Source: Amphirosellinia nigrospora (Eukaryota; Ascomycota; Sordariomycetes; Xylariales; Xylariaceae). Taken from it: 64,000 bases of DNA. The stretch covers positions 5,119,569-5,183,568 of the forward strand of contig SCHM01000002.1 of NCBI GenBank assembly GCA_004123355.1. Reading direction: 5' to 3'. The number at the start of each line of letters is the position of its first letter. Within the stretch, counting starts at the first letter, position 1. Below, piece by piece: positions 22,294 to 34,900 of this stretch. The position numbers and the translations under genes were made by a program. The notes beneath the pieces are model-generated. The model made no database searches. It was not told the origin of the DNA and worked only from the letters and a program-made list of their open reading frames with translations.

Positions 22294-24393
22294 CCTGGTG
22301 CAATGGTATTTAACATACGCCTCCCTGTCTTAGTCACCCATATACGTCCCCCGAATTGAATGTACAGAAGGTATTGTAGACAGATATAACCTATTATGGT
22401 CGTCACGCTACCGATATTTCCCTCTAAGCCCCAAACCACAATTGCCACAATTTTTCCGCTGCCATTTACAATGTGGCTTCCTATATTTTTAAGCGTACCC
22501 GAAGCTAGTGACTATGTTCATCACCAAACCCCCAATAATCAACATTAATGACTTCGTTGACAATCTAAAAGCGTGGCATGGTGAAGTAGGGCGAGTGGTA
22601 TACATGGGCATATTAGGCCCAGGGGCAAGAAAGTGGGCAAAATGACTAAGGGATGGGACACGTAAAAACACCAACTATCCCTCGGTATCTTACTTTTGAA
22701 CGTAACATAAGCAGCGCGGAGTTTTTAAATTTTTGGATTTCCATTAATATAGCGTTCCCTTCGATCAAAGGAATCCCCTTATTCTATGTGACTGCTACTC
22801 GAATTGAATGAGTAATTCCCAGATTACCTCCTTTCTAGTGGTCCCAGTCACCCTGGGCCAATTCCATGGTCATGGGCTGAAATAAGTATTGACGACGGCA
22901 TCATCTTCTCCTTAATGAAAAATTCCGCTCATCATCACGTCAAATTTCCCTGGTATTGTAAAGTTAGCCGCGGTAGAACGACACGGGCCCCATGCAGGGG
23001 CGTTGCAGTCTTGATGATTGCTATTTAGGCGTTCTCTCATCTGTTGAAAATGCAGAGTACCGTCTATGCATGGTGAGCTGTGATGTTGACTTCCTGCTGC
23101 TAGACTAGCCTGGGCTATCAATAGAGCGTCCTGCAGAGGTGCAGACTGCGTGAAAGCTGGGCTCATTTCGACTCGAAAGAATTTTTTATTTCTCTCTATA
23201 TAACACACAAATAGTTCAAAAACTAACATCGCGAAATTAATCAAGGGATAGTTCTAAGAAACGGTCTTACCTCTGATCAAGTCGATTACAGATCTAGTCT
23301 CGAGGTTGAGATTTATTTAAACAAGAGTAGAGGCTACGCGAAACATCACGGCTTCGCTTTAAATCTTACCATCGTTATTGGATCCTGTAAAACATCATTC
23401 GGAGGATTAGCTACCGAAGCTTTCGGCTCTAGCGTGGGTCTGTGTCCGGACGGCTCTTCCGCCCCAAAAATGCCGGTTCGTGGATTAGCGTCCCGAATGT
23501 GTGACTCCTGGAAGACTACGGAGAGGGGGAGGACCAGGGACGGGTATGCTTCGGTTCAGGGGCTCGGTTTCTACGATCCAGATGCTCTCCGAGCATTAGT
23601 GATACTAAGCTTCGGGGTAACCCTGTACCTAGCTTGTCGTCTATCACATTTTTAATGATGCCATACAGCTGCAACTGCATGTGCTTTATGATGTGTACAA
23701 TACAAGGACAGCTAGTTTTTAGGGATTTCCTGAGGCTCTCTGGCCCCTGCTTCTCCCGCAGTGTAGTGCGGGATGTGGGAAACACGAGAAGCGAGGGACT
23801 TCAGGGGTTAAGAACTAGGTACTCACTCGCCTGAGATTCTACTATTAGCCAGCAACACACATAACGCATGGTTTAATTTTTCAATTGCCGGCATTGAGTT
23901 CTGATCTGATAACTTGTTGCCACACCTATCTGAGTGAATAAGCCTAGCCTGTGGATGAGTGGTAGTTAGATTACCCCTATCAGAACAGATAGCGCAGAAA
24001 GAAGCACGGAGTCTGGAGACAATCTCCACAGTCTGCTATAATCAATCGCTACATAACGAGATTGCTAATAATGCTTAAAAATCTGTTCCTTTGCCAATTA
24101 CAAGAGATGTCTTTGAGTTGTCCACTTCTGAGCCTATAAGAAAGACACGGAAAGGCCTGCCGATCCCTGTCGGCGGGTCCGGTGACACCCCCGGCACGCT
24201 TGTTCAACATTGCCAGTTGACTATTTAATCCAATATTGTTGGGGGCTTTTATAATCTGCCTGTGATTTAACTCGCAAGTAACTAGGAAGCCCCGAAAGAT
24301 TTCAATGTCACTCCTGGCATTGCACTGCCTCCTTAGAATCAATTGAGTTGCGTTTTGCTTTCCGCTGAATATAGACAGTATTCTTCAACCAAA
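22294..24393. other. Long intergenic region, no gene recognised
   Basis: 2.1 kb between the regulator and the monoamine oxidase. A minus-strand open frame at 22912-23244 has an internal ATG that would give about 85 residues (MSPAFTQSAPLQDALL...); no family was recognised. A small hairpin, CCCGCA-N6-TGCGGG, lies near 23756-23773. Otherwise nothing stands out. Confidence 0.4.
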
Positions 24394-25913
24394 ATGTATG
24401 ACGTTGCAGTTGTTGGCGCTGGACTAAGTGGGCTTCAAGCGGCCTATTCTGCCCAGCAAGCTGGTCTTTCTGTTGTAGTCATAGAGGCTAGAGATCGTGT
24501 CGGTGGTAAGACGTGGAGTGTACCCTTGTCGTCAGATCGGGGTGTTGCAGACCTGGGCGCCGCCTGGATCAACGACACCAAGCAGCCCAGAATTTGGAAT
24601 TACGTCCAGGACTTCGGGCTGCAAGTTGTGACTCAGAGTCTAGAAGGTAAGGCTGTAATGCAGGTGGATGGCAATCGCAGAATCGTCTATCCCTTTGGCA
24701 TCACTCCTGAGGTATACATACCCCTGATTAATCTGCATCCCAGCCAACATTTCTCGTGAAAGGTTTCTGAGTGGAATTATTACAGTTTACGCCGGAAGAA
24801 AAACGAAACCTGGAAGATATTCGCGATCATATCCAAGCGGCCTCGCTCAGGGCAGAGCCTCCTCGGGCAGAAGATGACGACGTATCCTTAGACCAATACG
24901 TGCGCAACTTGGGCGCATGTTCTAAGACAGTGCAAATGGTAAATCTTTGGGCCCGTGTGATGCACGGGGTCGAGTCCACCCAGGAGTCGGCCGCTTGGTT
25001 TATTGATTATTGTCGCCGCAATACTGGACTTTTAGCCATACGGGCTGATGACTACACTGGCGGCAACTATATGAGAATCCACAGCGGTGTGTAACATGGA
25101 CCTTATTTGATTGTTGTATTAGTAACTAAGTCTCCATGATCGATAGGTACGCAAACTATTGCCCAGGGTATTGGTAGATTGATCGGTCCCAGTGCCATTT
25201 ACCTGTCTGCTCCCGTCGGATCGATCGAAGACAGCAAAACGCATGTCATCGTGAAGACAACCAACGGTAAATCCTTCACCGCCCGAAAGTGCATAGTATC
25301 TGTCCCTAGCACCATGTATCGAGACTTCAATATCACGCCGCCTCTGCCAGCACCTGTTAGAGAGGTGACAGATGGGGCGATCATGGGGCACTACAACAAA
25401 GCTATTGTCTGCTATGATAAGCCCTGGTGGCGCGATCTGGGTTATAATGGATTCTTCATGAGCTTCACAGGGCCTATCACCCTGGCTCGCGATACGAGTG
25501 TTGACGAGAAACGCCTTTTCGCCATCACCTGCTTCGTCAATGGCAAGAATGGCGAAGATTGGAGCCGATTTCCCCCTCACGAGCGCCGAAGAGTCATTCT
25601 AAAGCAATTGGCCACCATTTTCAACGTGGGCGTTGATTCAGAAGTGTTTCGACCGATTGAGGTTTTCGATCAGGTATGGAAACATGAAAAATATAGCAAG
25701 GGTGCACTTGCGCCCATTACGGCCCTTGGCCATTACGCCAAATTTGAACAGGTCTATGGCAAGCCAGTTGGAAATCTGCATTTTGTAGGAACTGAATATT
25801 CAACCGAATGGAAGGGCTATATGGAAGGTGCTCTGTGCTCAGGAGAGAAAGGAGCGAAAGAGGTGGTCGATGCTCTCAAGCAAAATGGAAGGAGTAGATC
25901 ATCTGTATTGTAG
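24394..25913 (+). CDS. Flavin-containing monoamine oxidase
   Basis: Three exons, 24394-24711, 24786-25086 and 25147-25913, with introns of 74 and 60 nt (GTATAC and GTGTGT donors), give 461 intact residues. The N-terminal FAD-binding fold is VVGAGLSGLQAA at residues 6-17, followed by EARDRVGGKTWS and DLGAAWIN. The C-terminal flavin-binding region reads FVGTEYSTEWKGYMEGALCSGEKGA. This order is that of fungal MAO-N and animal MAO enzymes, which oxidise primary amines to aldehydes with release of ammonia and peroxide. The SGxxC motif for covalent flavin is not seen, so FAD is probably non-covalent. At 461 residues it is slightly shorter than MAO-N. The start is the ATG directly before the Rossmann motif. 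The aldehyde dehydrogenase 6 kb away could use its product; this link is inference. Confidence 0.87.
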
Positions 25914-26388
25914 GCAATGTGGCTGGTTGTGTACATGAAGTTCGTATCGGAGTTTTCATATTAATTTAAAATATAAGTGCCTAGCAACTACGTATCTTTC
26001 AAGTTGTTCGCTTTGATTATTGTGAAAGTCGCAGATAGTTTTCACATCATTCTAGAGAAGTTTAAAACTTGAGAAGCAAACCTACAGTAGCTTTTTGAAT
26101 AGGATGTTTACAATTAGCTTGAAGCTTTCTGGGACTGTAGTTCGCTCGCATAGGATCGACAGCGTCCGGTACGGCGAGTTTCAAAATGAACTTAGAAGCT
26201 CACGGCTATCTCTCACATTGATTTTATAGGGATCATTACTTACTAAAATTTAAAAGCGAAAAGGAGCTGATGTGCCGGGACGCGAGGTCACGAGAAGAAG
26301 TAAGAGAACTAAAGATTAATCTCAACATGTTCATTTGATAGAAAAAAGCTAAACGCTACATTGGGGAAGAACTCACGCCGGGTACAGC
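25914..26388. other. Intergenic between convergent genes
   Basis: 475 bases between the 3' ends of the monoamine oxidase and the oxygenase. No coding or structured feature seen. Confidence 0.5.
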
Positions 26389-27537
26389 CTAAACATCGTT
26401 CACGTCCTGGATCTCAGTAATCATGGAATCTAAGAATGCTCTCTGGTTGCTCAAGAATTTCTTCATCGCGACGACGTCGAACGAGCGCTTTGCGAGTTGC
26501 CGATTGCGCTCCTCCTTCATCTTCGAACGAAGCCGCTCTTCAAGTATCTCTAGGCGGTACTCTGTATATTGCGTGTACAGCTCATCGATGTTGCTAATTC
26601 CACGCACGCCAACAAGCACCGTCTCGTCCTTGACAAGAGGGTTCTTGGGACGGAAACAGGTGACCATACTAATGCGTTCGCGGCCTCCGATAGACTTTAA
26701 TGCTTGGTGCTCAATGTATCTACCTTGCATAACGACAGCCGTTCCCTGATTTTAAACTCAGTTAATATAAACGCATGGTAATATCTGGCGCAAACATACC
26801 ATAGCGGGACCGCGAACTTTCTTAATCTCACCGCTAGGGATTCTAACAGCAGTTTCGCCACCAATCATTCCCGTGCAATCAGAAATCATCACAACACAGA
26901 CGAAAGGAAAGCTGTCGTAGTGCCAAGCAACTGCAGAGAGTTCATCTAATTCAGCACCTTTTTCGTCTATCATTGGAGAGGCCTGATTGTTGTTGATAGA
27001 GATATTGATATTGGCCACTTCAAAGTCAAAGGAAGGAACCAGGTCTATCCCAGCGACTGATGAAACATGCGCAATAAGCTCCGGAGAGTACCATGCATCA
27101 TATGTGAAAGGAGCACGTCTGTAAGCGGGCGATTAGCAACTGATAACTCCCGGCAACCTGGACACAATCCAAACTCACTCGCGCCCCATACCCCTCACCA
27201 TATTTTTGTTGAATGTTGAAGAGTACTGGCACTCCTCTAACACTTTAGGACTAAATGCTTCTCTCCTAATCTGCTTGACGGCATCTCCTGTAAATAGAGT
27301 GAACGGTGCCGAGATACCAGTAGGCGAAATTCCATGGCCTTCAAGCCCGATGTCTTTCATAGAGACTTTGTATGCGGGATCCTGGATATTTAAATGCTTC
27401 TTAGCATCGAAAGTCTCTGGCACAATTTGACCAGCCTCGTCTTTCAACCACTGGGGTAGAGCACTGGCTGGGCGAGTGGCTTTTCTAGTCGTAGGACCAA
27501 CCACGGCAGGTGGCGGGATATCGATGAGGCCGGGCAT
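26389..27537 (-). CDS. 2-oxoglutarate/Fe(II)-dependent oxygenase family protein
   Basis: Three exons, 27537-27179, 27118-26800 and 26745-26389, with introns of 60 and 54 nt (GTGAGT...TTACAG and GTATGT...AATCAG), give 344 intact residues. The metal triad is visible as His186 and Asp188 in WHYDS and His239 in GRYIEHQAL. Arg250 or Arg258 (RERISMVTCFRP) would bind 2-oxoglutarate. The sequence DCTGMIGGETAV lies between the ligands, as in a fungal family of uncharacterised Fe2OG oxygenases. The C-terminal 80 residues are charged and probably helical (YRLEILEERLRSKMKEE). Such enzymes hydroxylate or desaturate small molecules or proteins; the substrate is unknown. It converges with the monoamine oxidase. 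Confidence 0.75.
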
Positions 27538-28957
27538 AACTTTGGGGTTCTGCGGTGGTAGGTTGTAATTGAATCACGAGGGTTGAGGAACTTATGGTAC
27601 ACCTATAAAATTGGTTTGATGCCGTAGTTTTGGATGCAAGGTCTAAGGGACTGGAAAGCCAACTTAAATAAAGACGACAAGGGCGTTTAGTATCTTGCGG
27701 GCGTTATTGAGGTGGTCATCTTTAAAACGAAACAATGTGGCTAGTGTGAAGTAGAATTTCTGATTAAACAGATGCTCAAACCCGATACACCACCTTTCCC
27801 GTCGTCAAACGATCCCCTGATGCTCATCTATGCATCTATGACCTGGAACTCCATCATCATAATCTCGTTCATGGATATGATTTGCGCTCGCTGCTTCAGC
27901 ATTGGCCGCCCTAGAATCTAGGCCATGATATTAATCGTGTGATCTCTGCTCGTTATCTGCTTGGCCACCATCAAGGCTCGGATCAGGGCTCCAACGGCTC
28001 AAAGACCATGATTAAATCCTACCTAAGGTTTTCCGACTTCCGTTTGAATCTAGCTACTTAATGGGACTCTAGATTTATCTCCACCTTGGTCACCTGGGAT
28101 ATCTAAGGCTAGAATCTAAGGTCTCTAGTCTTAACTGGGACATTGATCCCAACGTATGGGCACATGATGGTGTTCTATAGCATATCAAACCTGATAAGTC
28201 AGTAAGTATACCTAAAAATTATGATATAGGCATCCTATATCCCGATCGACTATCATAATAACACTTGCCACCTAATCTGTTACCCCAATCACCGATGACT
28301 GATACGTAAGATAGACATCAAGTAGCCTTTCACAGAATAGGCTGCTTATTAGTTTTGGTGTGATTAAAATGCAAGTATCCATACGCGTATTTGCTATAGA
28401 AGTTCATGCCTCCAACCTGCGATACAGGGTTCGGGACACTTGCTTCGGCCGGGAAACCGGGTTCGGCACCCCTAACTTATCACACTACCCACCTGCGCTC
28501 GGAGAACGATCCCATCCCGGTACTTCAATTCGCAAGACTTCCACATGGTGGTTTAATCGTATAACTTAACTCATACTCGGTAATGGAGTATATCACATGG
28601 CTAGAATGCGGTAGCGCAGCCTAGTAAAGGCTAATCGCCGATGATAGCTACGTATGTTCCGGCTTGGACTCATGAAGGAGCTTGAAGGGGCACCAGGATA
28701 TCATATCGTGCTACAAGACCTTACTTGCGCATTTTACTAGAATTACCATCTAGTTTTGCCTATGCGAAGCTTGCAAGAGGGACAATCGAAGAGTATGCAA
28801 GGAATTGATGGTTGGAGCTGCCAGAACCTCCAGGTACAAGCATAATATAATAATTAATTAAAACACGAGATGCTTGTCCGATTAGGCCATACACTTTCAC
28901 ACTCTTATTGTTGCCGGCATATACGTCGACTTGTGACACTCGGTCCCGCTCTCAGCT
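27538..28957. other. Intergenic, no gene recognised
   Basis: 1.4 kb between the oxygenase and the HET remnant. Base composition is lower in GC than in the genes, but CA and TG dinucleotides are still common, so it does not look RIP-mutated. No supported coding or RNA feature. Confidence 0.45.
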
Positions 28958-29785
28958 CTAATGGATATGCACAAATCGCTGATTGTCTATCCTACTATCG
29001 ACTGCTTCACCTTCCATAATCCCCGGAATGAACACGTCTCCCCTGAACGTGTAATGATACGAAGCCCCGTCCCGGTCTTTTGCATCCGCGCCATCTAAAT
29101 GGAATGGACTCAGCAAAAAAGGCGGTCTACCTCCAGATAAGATCCAAACCTCGTCTCCGATTGATGTATTGGAAGGACCTAAGCCCACAGCGCCATTCTC
29201 CGTGATGAACAGCCGTTGGTGCCTCAGCATCTCCGTCCGCCAAAATGCATCGCCCGTTGCACCCTCCATTATGGCATCCGAGTCCGCATAATTCCCGTCC
29301 ACGATGTTGACCAGCGTTTCTTGCCAGTAAACTTCAGATATGACACGATAACGAGGCTCTTCGGCTAGTGCTCTGTTTATCACCTCATCTATCCTTTCGT
29401 GAAGACCGTCGTCCTCTTCGTCTCTGGCGATTAGATCGCTACATGCTAGCACCTTATCAAAGAACAGACCATTCACGTTCAACACATCCTCGCCGTACTC
29501 GGCTGAGGTCAATTCGTCCAGATCCAACATTGGCAGTCCCCTGTCTGCCGTGTAATACATCCAGAAATTGATTATGTTCCCAAAATCCCTGGGTCTCAAA
29601 CTCCTTTGGTGGAAGCGACCAGTCGACCACCCAGGTCGGCAGGCCGGGAACGCTCTTGCGCTCCCTCGGAGCCCGATCAGGGGTCGAAGTCCGAATTCGT
29701 CGCGAAACAAATCCAGCATGACCCTGCGGTATAAAACTGTGGTATTGATGGCATAATCGCTGGAGCGCACGCTTGGTACGACTGA
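28958..29785 (-). pseudogene. 3' remnant of a HET (heterokaryon incompatibility) domain gene
   Basis: Minus-strand reading gives the post-HET part of this family. It begins DYAINTTVLYRRVMLDLFRDE, then, in another frame, VPGLPTWVVDWSLPP and FETQGFWEH (about 29660-29570). It returns to the first frame for VNGLFFDKVLACSD, DAFWRTEMLRHQRLF, GLGPSNTSIGDEVWIL, GGRPPFLLSP and DVFIPGIMEGEAV. One frame change is a one-base loss near 29675. The return, near 29565, needs a one-base gain or two-base loss. The catalytic-like HET domain is absent: upstream of about 29785 the sequence turns abruptly into AT-rich RIP-type DNA. HET proteins trigger cell death in incompatible fungal fusions. This copy is 5'-truncated in the window and broken. 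Confidence 0.75.
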
Positions 29786-31303
29786 GTGAAATTATGTTGA
29801 TTTTTTATTTTTTTCCTCCCTTTCTAGAAAAGGAAGCATAAAAATAAAGTAGCCGAAAGTAGTCGAAAATAAGCACGTTTTTTTACTTTTTTCTTTTTTG
29901 TTCTTTTTTTCTTTTTATATTAATTGCTTATCCCCTTTTTTAGAAAAGTTACTTTTTTTTATAAAGTTTTAACTGTTTTAACTAAGTAGTACTTATAATA
30001 CCGAGAAATTTTATATTTTTATATCGACGGCTTATTTTTTTTTTTATTTTTTTTTTTTTTAAAGCATATTAATATTTTACCCCGGCTTTAAATAAAAAAG
30101 CCGGGGTAAAGTTTAGCTATTGTTATAAAAAGCTATTATAAAATATAAATATAAAAAAAATTTTATAAACTTAAAAAGTTTATAGATTTTTTTCGAATAT
30201 CGATTAAATTAAATTAAATCGGAAAACTTAATATAATTTAATTTAAATAGTTCGCTATAATTATATAATTATTTATATAATATTAAAAATATTAAGCTTT
30301 TAAATATATAAATATATATATATATAATAGTTTTTTATTTTTTATATATTTAATAAAACTTGTTTTTTAATTTTATATTATTTTTTTACTATTTTTTATT
30401 AAGTATAAAATAATAATAATAGTATTAATAATTAAACTATTATTAAAAATAAATATTTTATTATTATGTTTTAAAAGTTTTTAATAAAATAATTAATTTT
30501 TTTAGTAAAAATAATTAACGTTTAAATATTTTTATAGCTTTAAACTTAATAGTTAATATTTTATAAGTAGTAGTAATAATATTAGTATATATTTAAACGA
30601 TAATTTTTATAGTAGTTATATTTTATATTTTTAATATAAAGCTAGCAAAAAAAATAATTAATTAAATAAATTAGCTAAATAAAAATATATTAAGACTAAT
30701 TATAGCTAAAAGTCCGTTATTAAGCAATCGATTTTATTATTATAAATAGTTTAAGTTTATTTCGATTTTTATTTATAAATAGTTATTTTTTATTAAAAGT
30801 ATATATATTAATATTTATTTATTTTATTTTTTAAATATATTTTATATAGTAAATAGCTTTAGCTATTATTTAAAATAAGTTTAATTTTATAGTTTTGGTC
30901 GAAATATTAGTTCGGAAAAAATAAATTAATATATTTATATATAATTTTAGATTATTATATTAATCGAGCTTATAAAAAGCTAATAAAATAATAAACTTTA
31001 TTTTTTTTAATAAGCAAAAAAATATAAACTTATTATTTAAATTTAGTATTTTTAATATTTATATTAGCTTATATTAGCTAAAATTATTAATATTAATAAT
31101 ATAAGTATATAATTAAAAATTAAAAAATATAATTTAAGCTTTTAAAATATTTAAGTTTAAAATAAATAATATTTAATAATATTATTATAATAAAGTTAAT
31201 ATTAAAATCTATTTTTTATTAAAAATATTATTAAAAAAGTTTAAAAATTATTTTATATTAATAGTTTTATTTTTAAATAATTATATTATTAAAAATCCGA
31301 ACT

Positions 31304-31336
31304 TATAATTAATTATATAATATTAAGTATTTTAAA
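31304..31336 (+). repeat. 33-bp exact direct repeat, first copy
   Basis: Identical over 33 bases to 40326-40358. It contains the self-complementary ATAATTAATTAT. Confidence 0.75.
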
Positions 31337-31692
31337 ACGCTTTAAAAGAAAAAGGGATAAAAAAAAAAAAGGTTTATATAACGCTAATTTTAAAAAATAT
31401 AATAGCTTTTAGTTGCTATATAGCTAAAAGCTAAATAAAAACTTTTAGTTTTTTAATAAAATAAATTAAAATATTAAAAACTTTTTTAAACAAAAAAATT
31501 ATTAGTTAATTATAAGCTTTATTATAAATTTTTATTATATTAAATTATTTTATAATATAGTTTAAATTATATATATTTTAATATAATATTATAATTTAAA
31601 AAAAAAAACTAGTTTTTAATTTAATTTTTAATTTAAAAAACTTATTTTATTAGCTAAAAAACTATAAAGTATTTATTATTTATTTTTATTAT

Positions 31693-31882
31693 ATTATTAT
31701 ATAAATTTTAGTTAATATATAATATAATATTATATAAAGTTTTATATAAAGCTTATAAAATATTATTTTATAAAGCTAAAATAGTTATATAAAGTTTTTA
31801 TAAGTTTTAAAAATAAATACCGAGTTAAACTTAAATATTAAAATATTTGTTTTATTAGTTATATAGGTTTTTTTTTTCGGTT

Positions 31883-31890
<8 letters not shown>
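31693..31890 (-). repeat. Dispersed repeat, copy 1 (inverted)
   Basis: Read on the minus strand this segment matches 55108-55302 and 40898-41098 nearly base for base, including ATAAAACCG followed by an A run, CCTATATAA, ACAAATATTTTAATATTTAA and ACTTTATATAA. Visible differences are mainly C/T and G/A changes, as RIP would make. Confidence 0.75.

Positions 31891-31916
<26 letters not shown>
31887..31916 (+). repeat. A30 homopolymer
   Basis: Thirty consecutive A at the end of dispersed-repeat copy 1, followed by TTTTAAG. Confidence 0.8.
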
Positions 31917-31922
<6 letters not shown>

Positions 31923-34900
31923 GTATAAAAAGCTTCGCCGAAAAACTTAAAAATAATAAAATAAACTATTTAAAAAAGCTAAACTTTATTATAAACTTAT
32001 TTTAAAATAATAGTTTATATTTTTTTTTATTACGTTATATTTTTAAAATATTATATAAATTATTTTAAAGCTTAGCTATAAAATTTAGCTATAAAAGCTA
32101 TATAAACTTTTAAAAACTTTTAAAAAGTCCTAAAAAAACTTAAAAAATAAACATTATTTTAAAGTATTATTATAAGCTAAAATATATAATTATATTAATT
32201 AAAATAGCTTTAATAAAAAACTTAAAAATTTATTTATAAATAAAAAGCTTTAAATAAAATTATATTAAAATTAAAATTATTATAAAAACTATTTTTTAAT
32301 TTTTAGCTTATATTATATATAAATTAAGCTATATTTTATTTTTTTTTTATAAAAATAGTTTATTATATAAATATATTTTATATATAAATAGTTTATTATA
32401 ATTAATATTAAAAATAAATAATTATTAATTTTTAAAAAAATAATATAGTTTGCTAAATTATATTTTATTAAATTAAATTAATAAAATAAAAAAAAAAATT
32501 AAAAAAACTAATTTAGCTTACCTACGCTATTAAGTAAATAAATATTTAAATATTATAATATAATAATATAGCTATATAACTAAAAGCTTATATATTCTTA
32601 TTTAAATAAATAAGCTATATAAACTTTATTTATTTATAAATATTAACTAGTTTTTTATTTAATATATATTATTTTTTACGCTTATTTAAGCTTAAGATTT
32701 ATTATATTTAAACTTAATATTTAATATAAAATATAAAATAAAACTATAAAAATAAATAATATTTACGAAATAATTACCGGTTTTAAATATAAAAATATAT
32801 AAAGCTAAATATAATTAAATATAAAATTAAAGCTATATTAATTTAAAAAAAAGAATTTTTATTTAATTTATAATATTTTTTTGTTTTTCCGGCTTATTAT
32901 TTTAAAAGTTTTATTAATTAAATTATTATAAATTTTAGATTATTTTATATGTTTAGTTTAAAAAACTAATTATTATTTTATAATTAATTTACCCGTTTAA
33001 ACTAATATTTTATTTTTAACGCTAAAAAAAGTTTAAAAGCCGATTTAGCTGCTGATTTTTTATAGCACGTATTTTTTTGCTTATAATTTATATTAATAGG
33101 CTTTATTTATATAATAGTTTTTTTAAGCTATTTTTAGCTTATTTATAATTTATATAAACGTACGTTTTATAGCGCTTTATTTTTATAACGTTTTTATATT
33201 TTTTTATATTAATATATTGTTTATTTTTATTAGTATATTTTTATAATTAGTTTTATTTAATAATATTTAAAACTAAACTAAATTTTTTATTTTTTTAAAA
33301 AATTTTATAATTAAATTTGCTAAAAAACAAGTTTAAACTTATTTTAATATATTTAATTTATAAAAAATAAAGCATTTATAATATAGGTTTGTTTAAACGT
33401 TAATACGTTAGTTTTTTAAAAAAGCGCTAGGTTTTTATAACTAAATATATAAAGCTTATAAAATGTTCGCTTAACTAATAAAAGTTATAAAATTAAAACT
33501 AATAAATTTTTGCTATTATATATTATATTTAGCGGCCCGTTAAAACGTTATATAAATTTAAAAAGTTAAACTTTACTAATAAGCTCGATATAAGCTTATA
33601 AATAGCGGCTAAGCTATTAAAACTAGCGTTTTTATATTATTCGCTAAAATATATTATTTTAATATTTATAATAATTATTTATTACTTTAAATAAATCTAA
33701 ATAAATTAATTATCGAAAAGTTTATAAAACGTATTTACGGAAATTCTTTAGATATATTTAGTTTATATTTATAATAGCTATTTATTTAACTTTTTTTTTA
33801 AATATTTTTTTAACTTATTTTTAGTTTATAAAAAAAAAAATATTTTAATTTTTATAGCTTTTTTTTTTTTTTTTTTTTTTAATATATTAATTTTTTTAAT
33901 ACTTCGATATAAATATATAATATAAGCTTGTTTTATTTTAATAAAATTAATAATAATATTTTATTAATATTCTTAAATATTTTAAATAAAACTATTAATA
34001 CCGAATAAGCCGAGTTATTTTTATTAAGATTTATTAGTTATAATATTCTAGCGTTTTTTTTATTTTTAATAGATTTTTAGTTTTATTATTATATTTTAAT
34101 AATAATTATATATTAAGCTAGTTTATTATATACTATAATAATATATATTAAGTTTATAATTATCTAGTAGTTAAAAATTAATAAGTTAAAACTAGCTAAT
34201 TATTTTATCCGCTACGTCCGAAAATTATTTGCGGGAAAAATTTTTATAACCCGATAATTAGCTTATAATTTATATATAGTCGGTTTTAAAAATGTTTTAT
34301 TTTTTTATTATTTATAATTTTAACTATAAAAATATTAATTATTTTTTCGAAACTAAAGTTATATAAAATAGTTTATTAAAAGCGGCTAATATTTTTAACG
34401 TTATTATAAAAAAAAGCAAGCAAATTTATAATTTACGCTATTATTATTTTAATAATATATTAGTTATAAAAATATATAACTAGCTACACTAAGCTTATAA
34501 TTATTTTATAAAATAATTATTACTGTTTAAAAACGTTTAAAATAGCTAGAAATAATATTTTTTTATATATAATATAAATATAGTTTATTATATTATTATT
34601 TATTTAAATTTTATATTTATAGTTTTTATGCTAGGTTTTTATAAACTTAGCTTATTTAATAATAATAATAACCGAAGTTTATTATTATTTTATAAATAAT
34701 AATCTAATTAATAATAATTTAAAAAATATATTTTATGCTTTAATAAATTTCGAATAAAATTTATTATTAAATAAAAAAAATTTTATTAATTAAATTATAA
34801 TAATTTTTATTTTATAGCGGATATAATATATGCTAAATTATAAAAAAAAGTTCTAATAAATATTAAAAACTTAGTATAGTTTTTAAATAAATTAAATAAT

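Noticed and set aside
22912-23244. Minus-strand open frame with residues MSPAFTQSAPLQDALL
   Set aside because: It has an in-frame ATG and moderate complexity, but no homology could be recognised and no splice context supports it.
28400-28570. GGTTCGGG-like sequence suggestive of a tRNA B box
   Set aside because: No matching A box or cloverleaf could be drawn.
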